Shown: positions 11,653-22,715 of the stretch, piece by piece
How positions within the stretch are numbered: the stretch's first letter is position 1
How the letters are laid out: every line of letters begins with the position of its first letter
Source of the DNA: Antilocapra americana
Taxonomy: Eukaryota; Chordata; Mammalia; Artiodactyla; Antilocapridae
DNA length: 64,000 bases
Reading direction: 5' to 3'
Assembly: GCA_007570785.1 (NCBI GenBank)
Contig: ML664174.1
Location: forward strand, 2,813,054 to 2,877,053
Translations under genes and position numbers: made by a program
The notes under the pieces: model-generated
The model's input: only the letters and a program-made list of their open reading frames with translations
Database searches by the model: none
What the model was told of the DNA's origin: nothing

Positions 11653-12699
11653 TATAATCAAATGTATTCATCAGTAAATGAATGAACAAATGACATGAGT
11701 GCTATATTCTTAAACAACTTTATCTTGGAATCCAGCATTGAGCAGGATATTTTAGGGTCTCAGTGGTAGTAGTATCTGGAATTTAAAGTACATGTGGCAT
11801 TTACATTTTTAAGATAATTCAGCTTTGGAAATATGTTAAATAAATAGAAATCTCAAGATTTCTCGAACCTTAGCAACAACATTCAAGGAATTACTAAATA
11901 GGCACTTAGGTACTAGTTGAGCCAGGAGCCAATTCCCCAGTATACTGAGCCTAACATCACTCAGGAGCAGTGCTAGGCTGGAAGGATGCAACAGCATTGT
12001 TTGGTCTCCTGGAAGTTTATTTTTATGGTTTTAATATTACCATATATAATGCTTCATAAATTACTTTTGTGGAAAACATTGTTCTTCATTTAACTGAAGA
12101 GAAAAAGTAGGCACGAATGATGTTCTAGGTCAGTGAACAAATAGCTTATTGATGATACTTTAGAGGAAATGGCTTTCCCTTGAGCTAGGCTGGAATAGTC
12201 AAGTCTTAGACGGCACCATCTCTCTTGTAGAAGAATCTATTGTTTGTTTGGAAATATGAGCAGAGCTGGTCCTTTGGGCAAGCCACAGAATAAAGAATCT
12301 CTGATGGAGGAAGGTCAGATACAATGTAAATGAGGAAAATGGACACCGACCAATGACACATGCGAGAGACGTCAGAGGACCTAAAGTCTTTTTATTATAA
12401 TCTCAAATGACTGTAATTTGAGTGTGCCATCTGCTTCTTATTGGGAACCATCCCCCTTTCACAGATAAGCACCCTGATACTTACGGAAGGTAAACTGTCC
12501 AAGGCCAAATGAGACTTGAATAGTGAGATTATTGATAAGAAACCCTGGCAGGCTTGATCCAGAGCTGGCTCCCTGGGTCACTACACCAGTGCCAGGGCAG
12601 CTCCCAGGGAGGTTTCACTTAACCTAAAGCTTTAGCTGAGTGCAAGGAGATGCAAAAGATGGGGCCACATCTTGGGCTTAAAAGTTTAATACACAGTAG

Positions 12700-13212
12700 G
12701 GAAGGCAGGAAAATGTTCCCTTCAAAAGATGTCCTCATCCTAATCACTGGAACTTGTGACTATTACCTTACATGGCAAAAGACACTTTGCAGATGTAATG
12801 GGTTTAGGGCTCTGAGACGGAGTGGTTATCCTGGGTTATCCCGGTGAGTTCAGTCTAATCACAAGAGTTCTTGAAAGATGAGGACTTTTCCAAGCTGCAG
12901 TCAAAGAGAGAGAGAGAGAGAGATGACTATAGAAAAGAGGTCAGAGAAATTGGACTTCGCTAGCTTTGAAGATGGAGGGAGGAGCCACAGTCCAAGAGAT
13001 GTGAGAGAACTCTAAAAGCTACAACAAGCAAGGAAACAGATTGTTCCCTGGAGCCTTCAGAAAGGTGTGCAATCCTGCCAACACCTTGATTTCAGCACAG
13101 AAAGACCCGTTTCAGACTTCTGAGCCCCAGAACTATAGAACAATAAATGTACGTAGGGTTAAGCCACGAAAATTGTGGTGTAATCTGTTACAGTGGCAAC
13201 AGTGACCCCTAC
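12700..13212 (+). mobile_element. MLT1-type MaLR LTR
   Basis: TTACCTTACATGGCAAAAGA, then TTTGCAGATGTAATGG, ACACCTTGATTTCAGC and CAGAACTATAGAACAATAAA, then GTAATCTGTTACAGTGGCAA, follow the order of an MLT1 LTR in sense. It contains a (GA)n run at about 12907-12926. No internal retroviral genes. Confidence 0.75.
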
Positions 13213-13914
13213 TCAAGGATAAATGTTTGGAAACACCAGTATTCTGTATTGCAAAACAGATTAATATTTTCTCCTCCCAGGGAGGAAGTGGGTAAATTTC
13301 CCACATTTCACTGCTCTCTGCTTTTTCTGCACAGTTTAACTGCCAAACCAATGGTCAACCAGGAACTGTGGCTGTCTGCTTGTGGAAGATGTCAAGGATG
13401 AGGACAGGGGAGATGTCTGTCTCTAACCCAAAGTAATTGCTTCCATGACATTTTAAATGCTTCAGTTTTTGGTCTACTGGGACCAATTAGATGAGTGGCT
13501 CAGAGGTTACTTCCAGGAGCTTCTTAAATGGGTCACAGCAGCCCGCTAATTAACTTTAACACCACAATCTACACATGGAAAAACAAATACCCTTTCTCAT
13601 TTCCCATCTCCAGTCTTCCCTTGCCACATTCTTCAGTCTAGCCTACCAAGGAGAATTGGACAAAAAACATCAAGTGGCGACACAATACAGATAATTAGGT
13701 CAGCATCATAAAATGCTCCAACTTTGAATATGAAGCTTTCTACAGAAAGATTCTAGTTCAACATGTACGTCACTTTTCCCTTACTTCCCTCAGTAAGAAG
13801 TCAATACCTTTGTTTCCAAAGAAAGCTGGTGCCTCCAGTGTCTTGGAATCTCACTATATATTTTTCCTCCTGGAGGGGGAACAAGAAACATAAGACTTGT
13901 CCCCCCTTTGTACC

Positions 13915-13940
13915 CACCCCCCCCCCCCCGCCCCGCCCCT
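13915..13940 (+). repeat. Poly(C)-rich tract
   Basis: An uninterrupted C run of 13 or more bases, then GCCCCGCCCCT, in otherwise single-copy intron. Confidence 0.9.
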
Positions 13941-14395
13941 GCAAGGACATCCTGGACTCTGGAATCATTCACACTTTCTGACTCTTCAACACCTTCCCCA
14001 GCTCCAAGCTGAACAACTGAACCAGCCACTGGAGCGAATTAGAATCGTTCATGTAAATCATCTCCTGAAACACCTGCTGTGGTTCTCTACTGCTACAAAA
14101 TAAATGCCAAGTTTCCTATTACGGGATTCAAGGTCCTCTATGATTTGGCATCAAACTACCTTTCCAGCATAAGCTCTCCAGATTCTTTTGGTTCCTGGAT
14201 ACACCTACCTGCAAACAATTCTCTGCATTCTCATGCAGTAATAATTCATCCACCACTGCCACCCACTGGGTCCTTATTACACTCCTAGGCCCTGTCCAAA
14301 TCTCTTCTTCTAGGAAATGTCACTTGATTTTTCCAGAATATGCATATATATATGCATTAAGAATGTCTATGTTTTTATTGAAGTATATTTTACTT

Positions 14396-14605
14396 GGCTT
14401 CCCTTGTGTCTCAGACAGTAAAGAATCTGCTTGCAATGCAGAAGACCTGGATTCAGTCCCTGGGTTGGGAAGATCCCCTGGAGAAGTGAAAGGCTACCCA
14501 CTCCAGTATTCTGGCCTGGAGAATTCCATGGATGCAGGAGCCTAGCAGGCTATAGTCCATGGGGTTGCAAAGAGTTGGACATGACTGAGTGACTTTCACA
14601 CAAAC
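14396..14605 (+). mobile_element. Bov-tA SINE inside the inverted L1
   Basis: GGCTTCCCTTGTGTCTCAGA (tRNA-like head) through GGACATGACTGAGTGACTTT (BovA tail). The L1 3' UTR continues on both sides. Confidence 0.92.
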
Positions 14606-14649
14606 ACACACATTTTATTTATAATGTGTTGATTTCTTCTGTACAGAAG

Positions 14650-14695
14650 TGATCCAGTTATATATATATATTATATATATATATACATATATTCT
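14650..14695 (+). repeat. (TA)n-rich simple repeat in L1 3' UTR
   Basis: An imperfect TATA run grown from the ATATAT stretch normal for the L1 3' UTR. Confidence 0.85.
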
Positions 14696-15364
14696 TTTCC
14701 ATTATGGTTTATCATAGGATATTGACTATAGTTCTCGTGCTAAACAGTGGGACCTTTTTGTTTAATCCATTCTCTACATAATAGCTCATATAGAAATTAT
14801 CTATGAAACAGGAACAGACTCCCGGACATACAGAACAGACTTTTGGCTGCCAAGAGGAAGAGGACTGGGGAGAGATGGAGCAGGAGGTTGGGATTAACAA
14901 ATGTAAGCTATTATATATAGAGTGGAAAAACAAAATGAATGTCTATATTTTTTATTCCTTTTTTCCATTCAAAGGATGTGAGGTAAGATCCCAAACATAA
15001 TGTTTCTCCCTTGCTTCAATGGTAAGTACCATATGCCTCTGCTTAGGACTTCTTTTCTGTTACTGAAGTTTTGCTTCTTTCCCTCTGGACCATAACTTTC
15101 TGAAGGGGAGAGACAGTTCTCATCTTTGAAGACAGAAACCTGATCTTCCATACCTGGGTCCCATCAAATGGAAAAAGAAAATGGAAGATAACAATCAGCC
15201 CTTCAAACATGAAGGACTCATCCCTTAATCTCAGGATAGTGACAGAGCCCTTCAGTCTCCCAGAGTTTCAGAGGGAAGAGAATTTCCAGATGGATCAAGA
15301 AGGGCTAGAATGAAATTTCCTCAGCAACTGCAAACCCCAGAACGCCTAGAGATGCTTTAGAGAA

Positions 15365-16215
15365 TTAAAAAAAGAAAAAGCAGAGCTGCACCTGAGGCCC
15401 AGGCACCCCCAAACGCCCCCTCACTTCTGTCCACACCTCTTCTGACAGGGCTGCCTGAAGACTGCCCAGCTGCCTGTCCCCCAAAGCCCGTTTGCTTTGC
15501 TCAGAACCACCCAGGGTGGCACCCGCACTTGGTGCTAAACATCTCACTGCAGTTGGTGACGACACCAGCACCCTTCCCTCCAGCGGGGACAGAGATGCTG
15601 CAGGACTCCGCTCAGCCCTTCTGGCTCTGATTCTGGGCCTGTGGTCCACCTGGCCTGGCCCACCTGGCCCGAGGGGACCCTGTCTTTCCACTGTTTCCTC
15701 GGATGATGGTGGCCCCACTGCTGCTGATCCTGTTGCTTTTCTTTTCAGGGCATTTTCTTTGGTGACACTGTTCTTCAGGTTTGATGTCCCCAGATGCTCC
15801 ACTGAGCACAGGAGAGTTACCCTCGGGGAAGCGAGACTGAGGCAAACCAGTAGGCAAAGCCAGGTGACCCAGTCCTAAAGGAGAAACAGGAGGTGAACCA
15901 TCACTGATCCCAAATATATCTGCGCACGCACTAGGAGCTAGGTGCTGGGAAACCAGACAGGAGGGTCTTCCTTCCATACTTACCTTTTGGTGTGGCAGTC
16001 CCTTGAGGATTTTACATGGGCCTAAGGAGGAGAGGAACAGTCCCCAAGAGAGCCGTGCAGAAGGAGGGGCAGTTGAACTGCCTCCACTCCTGAGGGCGCC
16101 CCTGAGCACTGCCCTCAGCAACCTGGGGCCCCCACACTATTGGGCTGGGACCCAGGACAGCCCTGGCTTGTGCTGCCAGAGGGACAGCAGCAACCATTCT
16201 GTTTTGGGTTTTGAG
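15365..16215 (-). other. GC-rich block with splice-like signals, unassigned
   Basis: This single-copy segment is much more GC-rich than its surroundings. On the minus strand it has a strong donor CACCAAAAG|GTAAGTATGG (junction near 15990) and, about 110 bp on, an acceptor CTGTTTCTCCTTTAG|GACTGG (near 15880). Two long overlapping minus-strand frames run through it. One (from 16121) reads MLRAVLRGALRSGG and passes the donor at KGLPHQK. The other (from about 15802) reads TSNLKNSVTKENALKRK and stays open to TTTTTAA at about 15368. I do not recognise either protein. It could be an alternative or non-coding exon pair of RGS6, a decayed gene, or chance. There is no poly(A) tail, so a simple processed pseudogene is unlikely. 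Confidence 0.3.
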
Positions 16216-16227
16216 TCTCATGCATCT

Positions 16228-16436
16228 GAAAAGTGAAAGTGTTAGCCGCTTAGGCATGTCTTTGAGACCCCATGGACTGTAGCCCACCAGGCTCCTCTGT
16301 CCTTGGGATTTTCCAGGCAAGAATACTGGAGTGGGTTGCCATTCCCTTCTCCAGGGGATCTTCCTGACCCAGGGATGGAACCCAGGTCTCCTGCATTGCA
16401 GGCAGATTCTTTACCATCTGAGCGACCTGGGAAACC
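16228..16436 (-). mobile_element. Bov-tA SINE
   Basis: Antisense: GAAAAGTGAAAGTGTTAGCC at the tail side, then GCAGGCAGATTCTTTACCAT at the tRNA-like head. Confidence 0.92.
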
Positions 16437-17042
16437 TTCTGATGCATCTCCTTGCTGATAATTAATGCTGCTCGGAACACCCCAGTAGACTGCTTTCTGG
16501 AACACTCTTCTGAGTCATGCCAGAGTACCCCCCCCCCAGCTCTGTAACTGATGCCCAGAGGCTGCTGTCTCCCCTGTAGAGTCTGGATCCTTCCCCTCAC
16601 TGCATTCCTGCACCGTAAGTGTCCCTGTCCCTTCTCACCTTACATAAGAAAGAAGCACGAGGTTCCCCCAGTCTTTCTGCAATGGCTGGTCTCTCCCTTT
16701 CATTCAATCCAGTCACCAAAGGATTAAACAGAAGGAATTAAGGCATGATGGGTACTTTTACTCATCTTTTTAGGCTTTTTAATATTTCCCCAACTTTAAA
16801 AAATATTCATGAACTACTTTTTATTAATTTTAAGGAATTACAGTTTATTTCTAAAATTTAATTGATGATGTAGGCAAAAGCTCTTAGCACAGTCCTTGGC
16901 ACATAGATAGCTGCTCCCAGTAACTGTTAATTTCCCCTCCTTCAAAATAGATTTAATCTCTTCTTCTATCTGAAAGAAATGAGTAACAACAGAAGATTCT
17001 ACCACTCTCTTCAGATGCACGTGATTGACCCTTTGTTTTCAG

Positions 17043-17143
17043 TCCCCTACAGAAGCCTCAGCAGGCGGCTGCTGGGGATGAAGAGCTATGCTTTCCAAAG
17101 AGCTATCACTGAAGTCATTTCCTACTTAATGAGCCCACTTCGT
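17043..17143 (+). other. Cryptic exon-like segment (antisense to RGS6)
   Basis: CCCTTTGTTTTCAG precedes and CTTCGT|GTAAGTTT follows a 101-bp segment. One frame is open across it (YRSLSRRLLGMKSYAFQ, then ITEVISYLMSPLR). I recognise no protein, and the strand is opposite to RGS6. It may be chance. Confidence 0.15.
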
Positions 17144-17566
17144 GTAAGTTTCCAATGCATGGAAGAGGTCAGCCCATGAACCAACTCTGAATCACCCCTG
17201 GGCTCCGTGAGCACCTTACTTTTACCACCTTCCATCCCAGGACCCACTACATGGCAGGATAAGTGATAGGACTTTCCTGGCCACAGGTAGCACCTTGCCA
17301 AGAGAGGTCCACACCTGTCTGGAAAAAGAACAAGCTTTGCAGGCCCAGGAATAGGTGTTTTTTATTTTTATGTCCTTTGCCTCCTGCTCCTGAAATCATG
17401 GCCTGAAAGATAAATGTTTTTCATTTCCAAGAAAATGAGTTTTAATACAGTATGTGTCCACCTGGCATAATTCCAATTTTAATCAAAGAAGGAGTAGAGG
17501 AACTCTGGGAAGCCTGTGATGCTCTGCTGACCACACACTGAAAATCTGTGGGATAAACACCCGTGA

Positions 17567-17777
17567 AGGAAAGTGAGAGTGGTAGTTGCTCAGTCGTGTC
17601 TGACTTTGCAAGCCCATGATCTGTGGCCCACCAGGCTCCTCTGTCCATGGAATTCTCCAGGTAAAAGTGCTGAAGTGGGTAGCCATTCTCTTTTGCAGGG
17701 GATCTTCGAGACCCAGGGATCAAACCCAGGTCTCTCCCATTGCAGGCAGATTCTTTACCATCTGAGCCACCACCCAT
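17567..17777 (-). mobile_element. Bov-tA SINE
   Basis: Antisense copy from GTTGCTCAGTCGTGTCTGAC to TTCTTTACCATCTGAGCCAC. Confidence 0.92.
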
Positions 17778-17848
17778 GCCTGAAAATAAACCCCACACAA
17801 CCCTTGGGAGGGCAGTAGGGTCATTTGCCAATGACTTCTGTTAACCAC

Positions 17849-17884
17849 ACTATACTTGATCTTAGCCAAAAGGGCAAGAAGTGA
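17849..17884 (-). pseudogene. U2 snRNA 5'-end fragment (retrocopied)
   Basis: On the minus strand the 36 nt from 17884 read GTCACTTCTTGCCCTTTTGG, then CTAAGATCAAGTATAG. This aligns to U2 nt 1-36 (AUCGCUUCUCGGCCUUUUGG, then CUAAGAUCAAGUGUAG) with about five mismatches. It stops there, so it cannot make functional U2. It lies head-to-head with the SINE at 17888 and shares that SINE's target-site duplication. Confidence 0.82.
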
Positions 17885-17887
17885 CTA

Positions 17888-18199
17888 GGGCTTCCCTGAT
17901 AGCTCAGTTGGTAAAGAATCTGTCTGCAGTGGAGAAGACCCTGGTTTGATTTCTGGGTTGGGAAGATCCACTGGAGAAAGGATAGACCACCCACTCCAGT
18001 ATTCTTGGGCTTCCCTTATGGCTCAGCTGGTAAAGAATCTGCCTGCAATGCAGGAGCCCTGGGTTCGATCCCTGGGTTGGGAAGACCCCATGGAGAAGGT
18101 AAAAGCTACCCATTCCAGTATTCTGGCCTGGAGAATTCCATGGACTATATAGTCCATGAGTCGCAAAGAGTCGGACACGACTGAGAGACTTTTACTCAC
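17888..18199 (+). mobile_element. Bov-tA dimer SINE
   Basis: Two sense units: a 3'-shortened one (17888 to about 18007, GGCTTCCCTGATAGCTCAGT to CCAGTATTCTT) and a full one (about 18008-18199). The direct junction CCAGTATTCTTGGGCTTCCC is the standard Bov-tA dimer form. An 11-bp repeat TCTGTTAACCA at 17837-17847 and 18200-18210 brackets the dimer together with the U2 fragment. Confidence 0.9.
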
Positions 18200-18210
18200 T
18201 CTGTTAACCA

Positions 18211-18937
18211 TACGGTTTAAGCGCCTTTTGTAGTCACTATTTTTTTCAATCTGTTTGCAGCTCTTCTGCAACAGGAGGGCTAGTGAGGGTCAGATAGAGC
18301 CTGCAGGCCTGTCAGGCAGGACCTAGGAGCACCCACTGGGTGCCCAGCCCCCATCTCCAGGAGAGACAGGGTGGTTGGAGAGTCGTCCTGCTACGACGTC
18401 ATTCAGCTGCCCACATTCCCTAGCTTTTCAAGTTTAAATAGAGACGTTGCAATCTATCCCACCCAGCCTTTGGGAGGAACTTGAGAGGAGAAGTTATAAG
18501 TAGGGTACCCGGCCCCTCCCGTCTAAGTGAAAATGACCCTTTACCTCCTCTACTTGTGGGGGGAGGATCTGCAGGGAACTGGAGGTGCAGAGGAGGGACA
18601 CAAATGGAAGAAGCTGCTGGATTTGAATCAGTGATCACAGCGGTTTGGAAGGGAGAGGGTTTCTCCCCCAACCCCCACCGCCCTCTAGGAAGAAAGGCTG
18701 TTACAGGGCCTCAGTGATTGGCAGGAGTGTGGAATAGGTACATGGTTGGCGGGAGCTGGACCAGTTCCAGAGCGGGATCATGTCAGAAAGGCCATGACTT
18801 GAGTGGGGCTTCCACAAGCAGCTCGACGGGCTTCGCAGGAGCTTCTTGCTGTGATAGTCTTATTACAGCCTGTCGTGACTCTGCTTGTTGTGGGCTGGAT
18901 TCTGTACATGCATGTCCCTACCCGCCGGTAACTCAGA
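18211..18937. other. Single-copy intron, moderately GC-rich
   Basis: Short overlapping open frames on both strands (such as 18420-18671 minus and 18481-18717 plus) lack recognisable domains or splice signals. I see nothing functional here. Confidence 0.4.
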
Positions 18938-19282
18938 GTGTGGGCTGATGTGGAGACAGGATCTTTACAGAGGCCATCATGTTAGAATGAGGTCATTAGG
19001 GTGGGTCCTAATCCGAACGACCGTGTCCGTACAATAAAGGGAGACGGGACACTGAGACAGGGACCAGGGAGTCCATGTGGAGATTCAGGGAGATGACAGT
19101 CATCTGCAAGCTCAGGAGAGGGGCCTGGATCACATCCTTCCCTCACGGCCCTCGGAAGGAATCAGCCCTATGGACATCTGGATCCCGAACTTCTAGAAGC
19201 AGAGCTTTGAGACAGTAAGTTTATGTTGTTTAGGCCACCCAGTCTGTAATACCTTGTTATGGCAGGCCTAGCAAACTTAACA
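18938..19282 (+). mobile_element. MLT1-type MaLR LTR
   Basis: GAATGAGGTCATTAGGGTGG, GATCCCGAACTTCTAGAAGC, GTTTAGGCCACCCAGTCTGT and GTTATGGCAGGCCTAGCAAA follow the MLT1 consensus in order. Confidence 0.85.
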
Positions 19283-19718
19283 CTCCTCAATGACTCTATA
19301 GGTCAGAGGAATTAATTTTTCCAACTCCTTCCGTTCAGCATGCAATGAAAACAATTTCCTCTCATGGCCCCTTCCTCTCTGCTGATCTCTCCCCATACAC
19401 ACTCACAAACGCATATACACACACACATTGTCTTTCAAGAGAAGATGACTAATTATTTCCAGATTAGACAAAGTGCCATGTGCCAGACTGACTTATTTGA
19501 CATCTTGCATATTGTCTAATTCCCAGGAAGCCACACAGCATACTACTTCAAAACTCTGCATTTTTTAAAAGCCAAGACCTTGTCTAATATTAGAGCTGAG
19601 AGTAAATACCAGATTCTGAGACTAGATTCAGAACCAGAGGTGCAGGAAAACATTATTTCCTAGAATCAGGAGTGAGGCGTATTACCAGAGTTGGTTTTTA
19701 TTTGTTCTAAAGCTATCT

Positions 19719-19938
19719 GTGCATGCGTGCATGCTAAGTCACTTCAGACATGGCTGGCTCTTTGTAATCCTATGGACTGTAGCCTGCCAAGGCGCTTCTG
19801 TCCATGGAATTCTCCAGGCAAGAATACTGGAGTGGGTAGTCATTCCCTTCTCCAGGGGATCTTCCCAACTTAGGAATTGAACCTGGGTCTCCCACATTGC
19901 TGGCAGATTCTTTACTGTCTGAGCCACCAGGGAAGCCC
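19719..19938 (-). mobile_element. Bov-tA SINE
   Basis: Antisense: GTGCATGCTAAGTCACTTCA at the tail side to TCTGAGCCACCAGGGAAGCC at the head. Confidence 0.92.
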
Positions 19939-19939
19939 C

Positions 19940-20612
19940 CTACACTGAATATAAATTGGTGCAGCCACTGTAGAAAGTAATATGGAGGCTTCTCAAAAAA
20001 ATAAAAATAGATATACCACATGACCCAGCAATTCCACTCCTGGGAACATATTTGAAAAATACAAAAGCACTAATTCAAAAAGATACATGCACTCCAATGT
20101 TCACAGCAACATTATTTCCAATTGTCAAGGTATGGAAGCAAAGTGTCAATCAACAGATAAATTACTGAAGAAAATGAGGTCTACATTCATAACTGAATAC
20201 TATTTAGCCATAAAAAGAAATTTTGCCATTTGCAGCAATACAGATGGACTGGGATGGCATGATGCTAAGTGAAATAAGTTAGAGAAAGACAAATACTATT
20301 TGATATCACATATGCGGAATCTAAACAATACAACAAACTAGTGAATATAACAAAAACAGATTCACAGATCTAGAGAACAAACTAATGGTTACTAACGGGG
20401 AGAGGGAAGGAAGGAGGGGCAAGATAGGGTAAGGGCATAAGAGGTACAAACTATTAGGTATAAAATAAGCTATAAGGATATATACAACATAGGGAATAAA
20501 CCAATATTTTATAATAACTATAAGTGAAGTATAAACTTTAAAACTTATGAATCACTAGATTGTAACCTGTAACATATAATATTGTATATCAACTATATTT
20601 TCAAAAAACAGT
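19940..20612 (+). mobile_element. L1 3' end, 5'-truncated
   Basis: Sense L1: GACCCAGCAATTCCACTCCT, CCAATGTTCACAGCAACATT, GAATACTATTTAGCCATAAA, ending TAATATTGTATATCAACTAT. It starts right at the head of the adjacent SINE. Confidence 0.85.
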
Positions 20613-21193
20613 GTATCTGCTCTGTAAACACAGCTTCCAAAAAAGGCCTGCAGCCTCTGGCCCTTCCTACTTAGAGATTTTGATCTATCACTGCCAAGCT
20701 CTAGAATCACTTCTTGAGCCAAGGCCCTGGTCCTTAGGAGTCACTTCCATTCCTTAAAATGCAACTAAGTCAGCCTGGAAGGGAAACCTGTTAACCTATT
20801 ACTTGCATCCTCCCTGGGATGAGTTAGTCCATCAGAGGTGCTAGTTATCACCAGAAACAGCCAGAGAGCAGGGCCACCCTAAAGGGCTAGGGACAGTGGG
20901 GGATAAGGGGTAGGAGGAGGGGTGGAATCTGAGGCTTGAATTCTAAAGTGGGCTGTGTGGAAGAGGAAGGGTGAAGTGGCATGGAAGGGCCCTTCCAGAG
21001 CCAGGGGAAGCCCGAGACTGCCAGGCCCCCGGGGGAGAAGAGTGTCCAGGAGGGAGGCAAGATGCTGACTTGAGTAGGAGGATGAAGTTGTCATCTCAAA
21101 AAGCCTTTCAGAGTAGCTGCATGTGGTTCTTACCTTTGCTTTGTCACAAGGAAATCACACCCCTTCTGAGGATATCAATCTCCTTTTAAATGA

Positions 21194-21528
21194 CTGGGCT
21201 TCTCTGGTAGCTCAGCTGGTAAAGAATCCACCTGCAATGTAGGAGACCCTGGTTCGATTCCTGGGTCAGGAAGATCCCCTGGAGAAGGGATAGGCTACCC
21301 ACTCCAGTATTCTTGGGCTTCCCTGGTGGTTTACTCAGTAAAGAATCTGCCCACAATGTGGGAGATCTGGGTTGTGATCCCTGAGTTTGGAGGATCCCCT
21401 AGAGGAGGGCATGGCAACCCACTCCAGCATTCTTGCCTGGATAATCCCCACAGGCAGAGGTGCCTAGAGAGCTATAGTCTGTGGGGTCACAAAGAGTTGG
21501 ACACAACTGAGTGACTTTCACTTTCATA
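21194..21528 (+). mobile_element. Bov-tA dimer SINE
   Basis: Two sense units joined at CCAGTATTCTTGGGCTTCCC (about 21311), the same dimer form as at 17888-18199. It ends GACACAACTGAGTGACTTTC. Confidence 0.9.
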
Positions 21529-21993
21529 AATGATTGGATGAGCTCCATCATGGAATCCATTTTTGCAGAAAATGTTTTAAGACAGACATCCCTCATTTCC
21601 CTGATATCCAAATGTCTCCGTGGGTCTGTTGGGATTTCTGGATGTTTCCAGGCCAGTCCAGACCAGCAGTCCTTCCTCCTGTCTTCAAGATGAATGATGG
21701 TTCCCAGGGGAGGGGAGGAGGAAGGAGAAGCACTCCCTGGCTTGCTCACCCTGTGGCCTTCACCTCTGTGCCCGCCTGATTCCCTAGGTTGGTGAAGGGT
21801 TCAGATGAGACGTACACGGATGCTCTTTCAAAAGCTGGGAGAGGATGTTGTTGGCCCAGCTCCTACACCCCACTGTCCTGGAGAGAATAGAGGTCCAGCC
21901 TAGGCCTCAGGGTGGGTGAGCTCTGGCATGGCTGGAGGGCTATCCCGCACTGGGCCTTATGGGGAAGGCCAGCACCATTGAAAGTATCAGTGA

Positions 21994-22440
21994 GCAGCCA
22001 CAAAAAAGAATGAAATAATGCCATTTGCAGCAATATGGAGGGGCCTAGAGAGTGTCATACTTCAGTAGGTCAGACAGAGAAAGACAAATTATCATATGAT
22101 ATCACTTATATGTGGAATCTAAAAAAATGGATACAAATGAACTTTTATTTACAAAACAGAAACTAACTCACAGACATAGAACACAAACTTATAGATACCA
22201 AAGGGGAAAGGTGGTGGGGGATAAATTAGGAGTTTTGCATTAACATGTACACACTACTGCATATAAAAGAGATAAACTACAAGGACCTACTCTATAGCAC
22301 AGGGAACTGTATTCAGTATCTTATAATAACCTATAATGAAAAAGAATCTGAAAAAAGAATTTGAATCGGTTTGCTCTGTACCTGATACTAACGCAACATT
22401 GTAAGTCAACTGTATGTCAATTTAAAAAAGATATTTTAAA
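21994..22440 (+). mobile_element. L1 3' end, 5'-truncated
   Basis: Sense L1: GCCATTTGCAGCAATATGGA, CACTTATATGTGGAATCTAA, TCTATAGCACAGGGAACTGT, ending AACATTGTAAGTCAACTGTA and an A-rich tail. Confidence 0.85.
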
Positions 22441-22602
22441 AATATGGATGAGTGCCCTAAAATAGGTCCTTTTTGTCCCTAGAGACCTCTTTTTGGACAC
22501 CAATTACGTGCTGTCCTCAGACATTCTCCTCTGACATTCAAGAACCATCTGATATGAATGCTGACAGATTAAAAAGCCTTTGTCCATATGTAGGTCAGAA
22601 AT

Positions 22603-22604
22603 AT

Positions 22605-22652
<48 letters not shown>

Positions 22653-22662
22653 NNNNNNNNNN

Positions 22663-22712
<50 letters not shown>
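22603..22712 (+). repeat. (GT)n microsatellite with assembly gap
   Basis: A long pure GT array interrupted by ten Ns at 22653-22662. The true repeat length is unknown, and the poly-Val/Cys and poly-Thr/His frames across it are artefacts. Confidence 0.97.

Positions 22713-22715
<3 letters not shown>

Larger units (their letters stand above)
14361..14946 (-). mobile_element. L1 3' end with 5' inversion (twin-primed), split by a SINE
   Basis: The left part (about 14371-14395 plus 14606-14793) is antisense L1 3' UTR, starting TTTTTATTGAAGTATA (the complement of the L1 end). The right part (about 14797-14936) is sense L1, with ACAGGAACAGACTCCCGGAC and GGTTGGGATTAACAAATG. Both parts reach the same consensus point (CTATTATATATAGAGTGG). 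A perfect 10-bp duplication GAATGTCTAT at 14361-14370 and 14937-14946 brackets the whole structure, showing it inserted as one inverted unit. Confidence 0.85.

Noticed and set aside
13790..14103. Proline- or glycine-rich frames around 13.9 kb
   Set aside because: Caused by the poly(C) tract.
15365..16121. Processed pseudogene
   Set aside because: No poly(A) tail, no target duplication found, and intron-like splice signals inside. It was kept only as an unassigned block.
15970..16600. Frames with WKIPRTEEPGGLQSMGS-type peptides, also at 3087-3269, 17483-17686, 44787-45080, 45956-46372 and elsewhere
   Set aside because: These are translations of Bov-tA/Bov-A2 SINEs, which are open in several frames. 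The same peptide recurs at every SINE.
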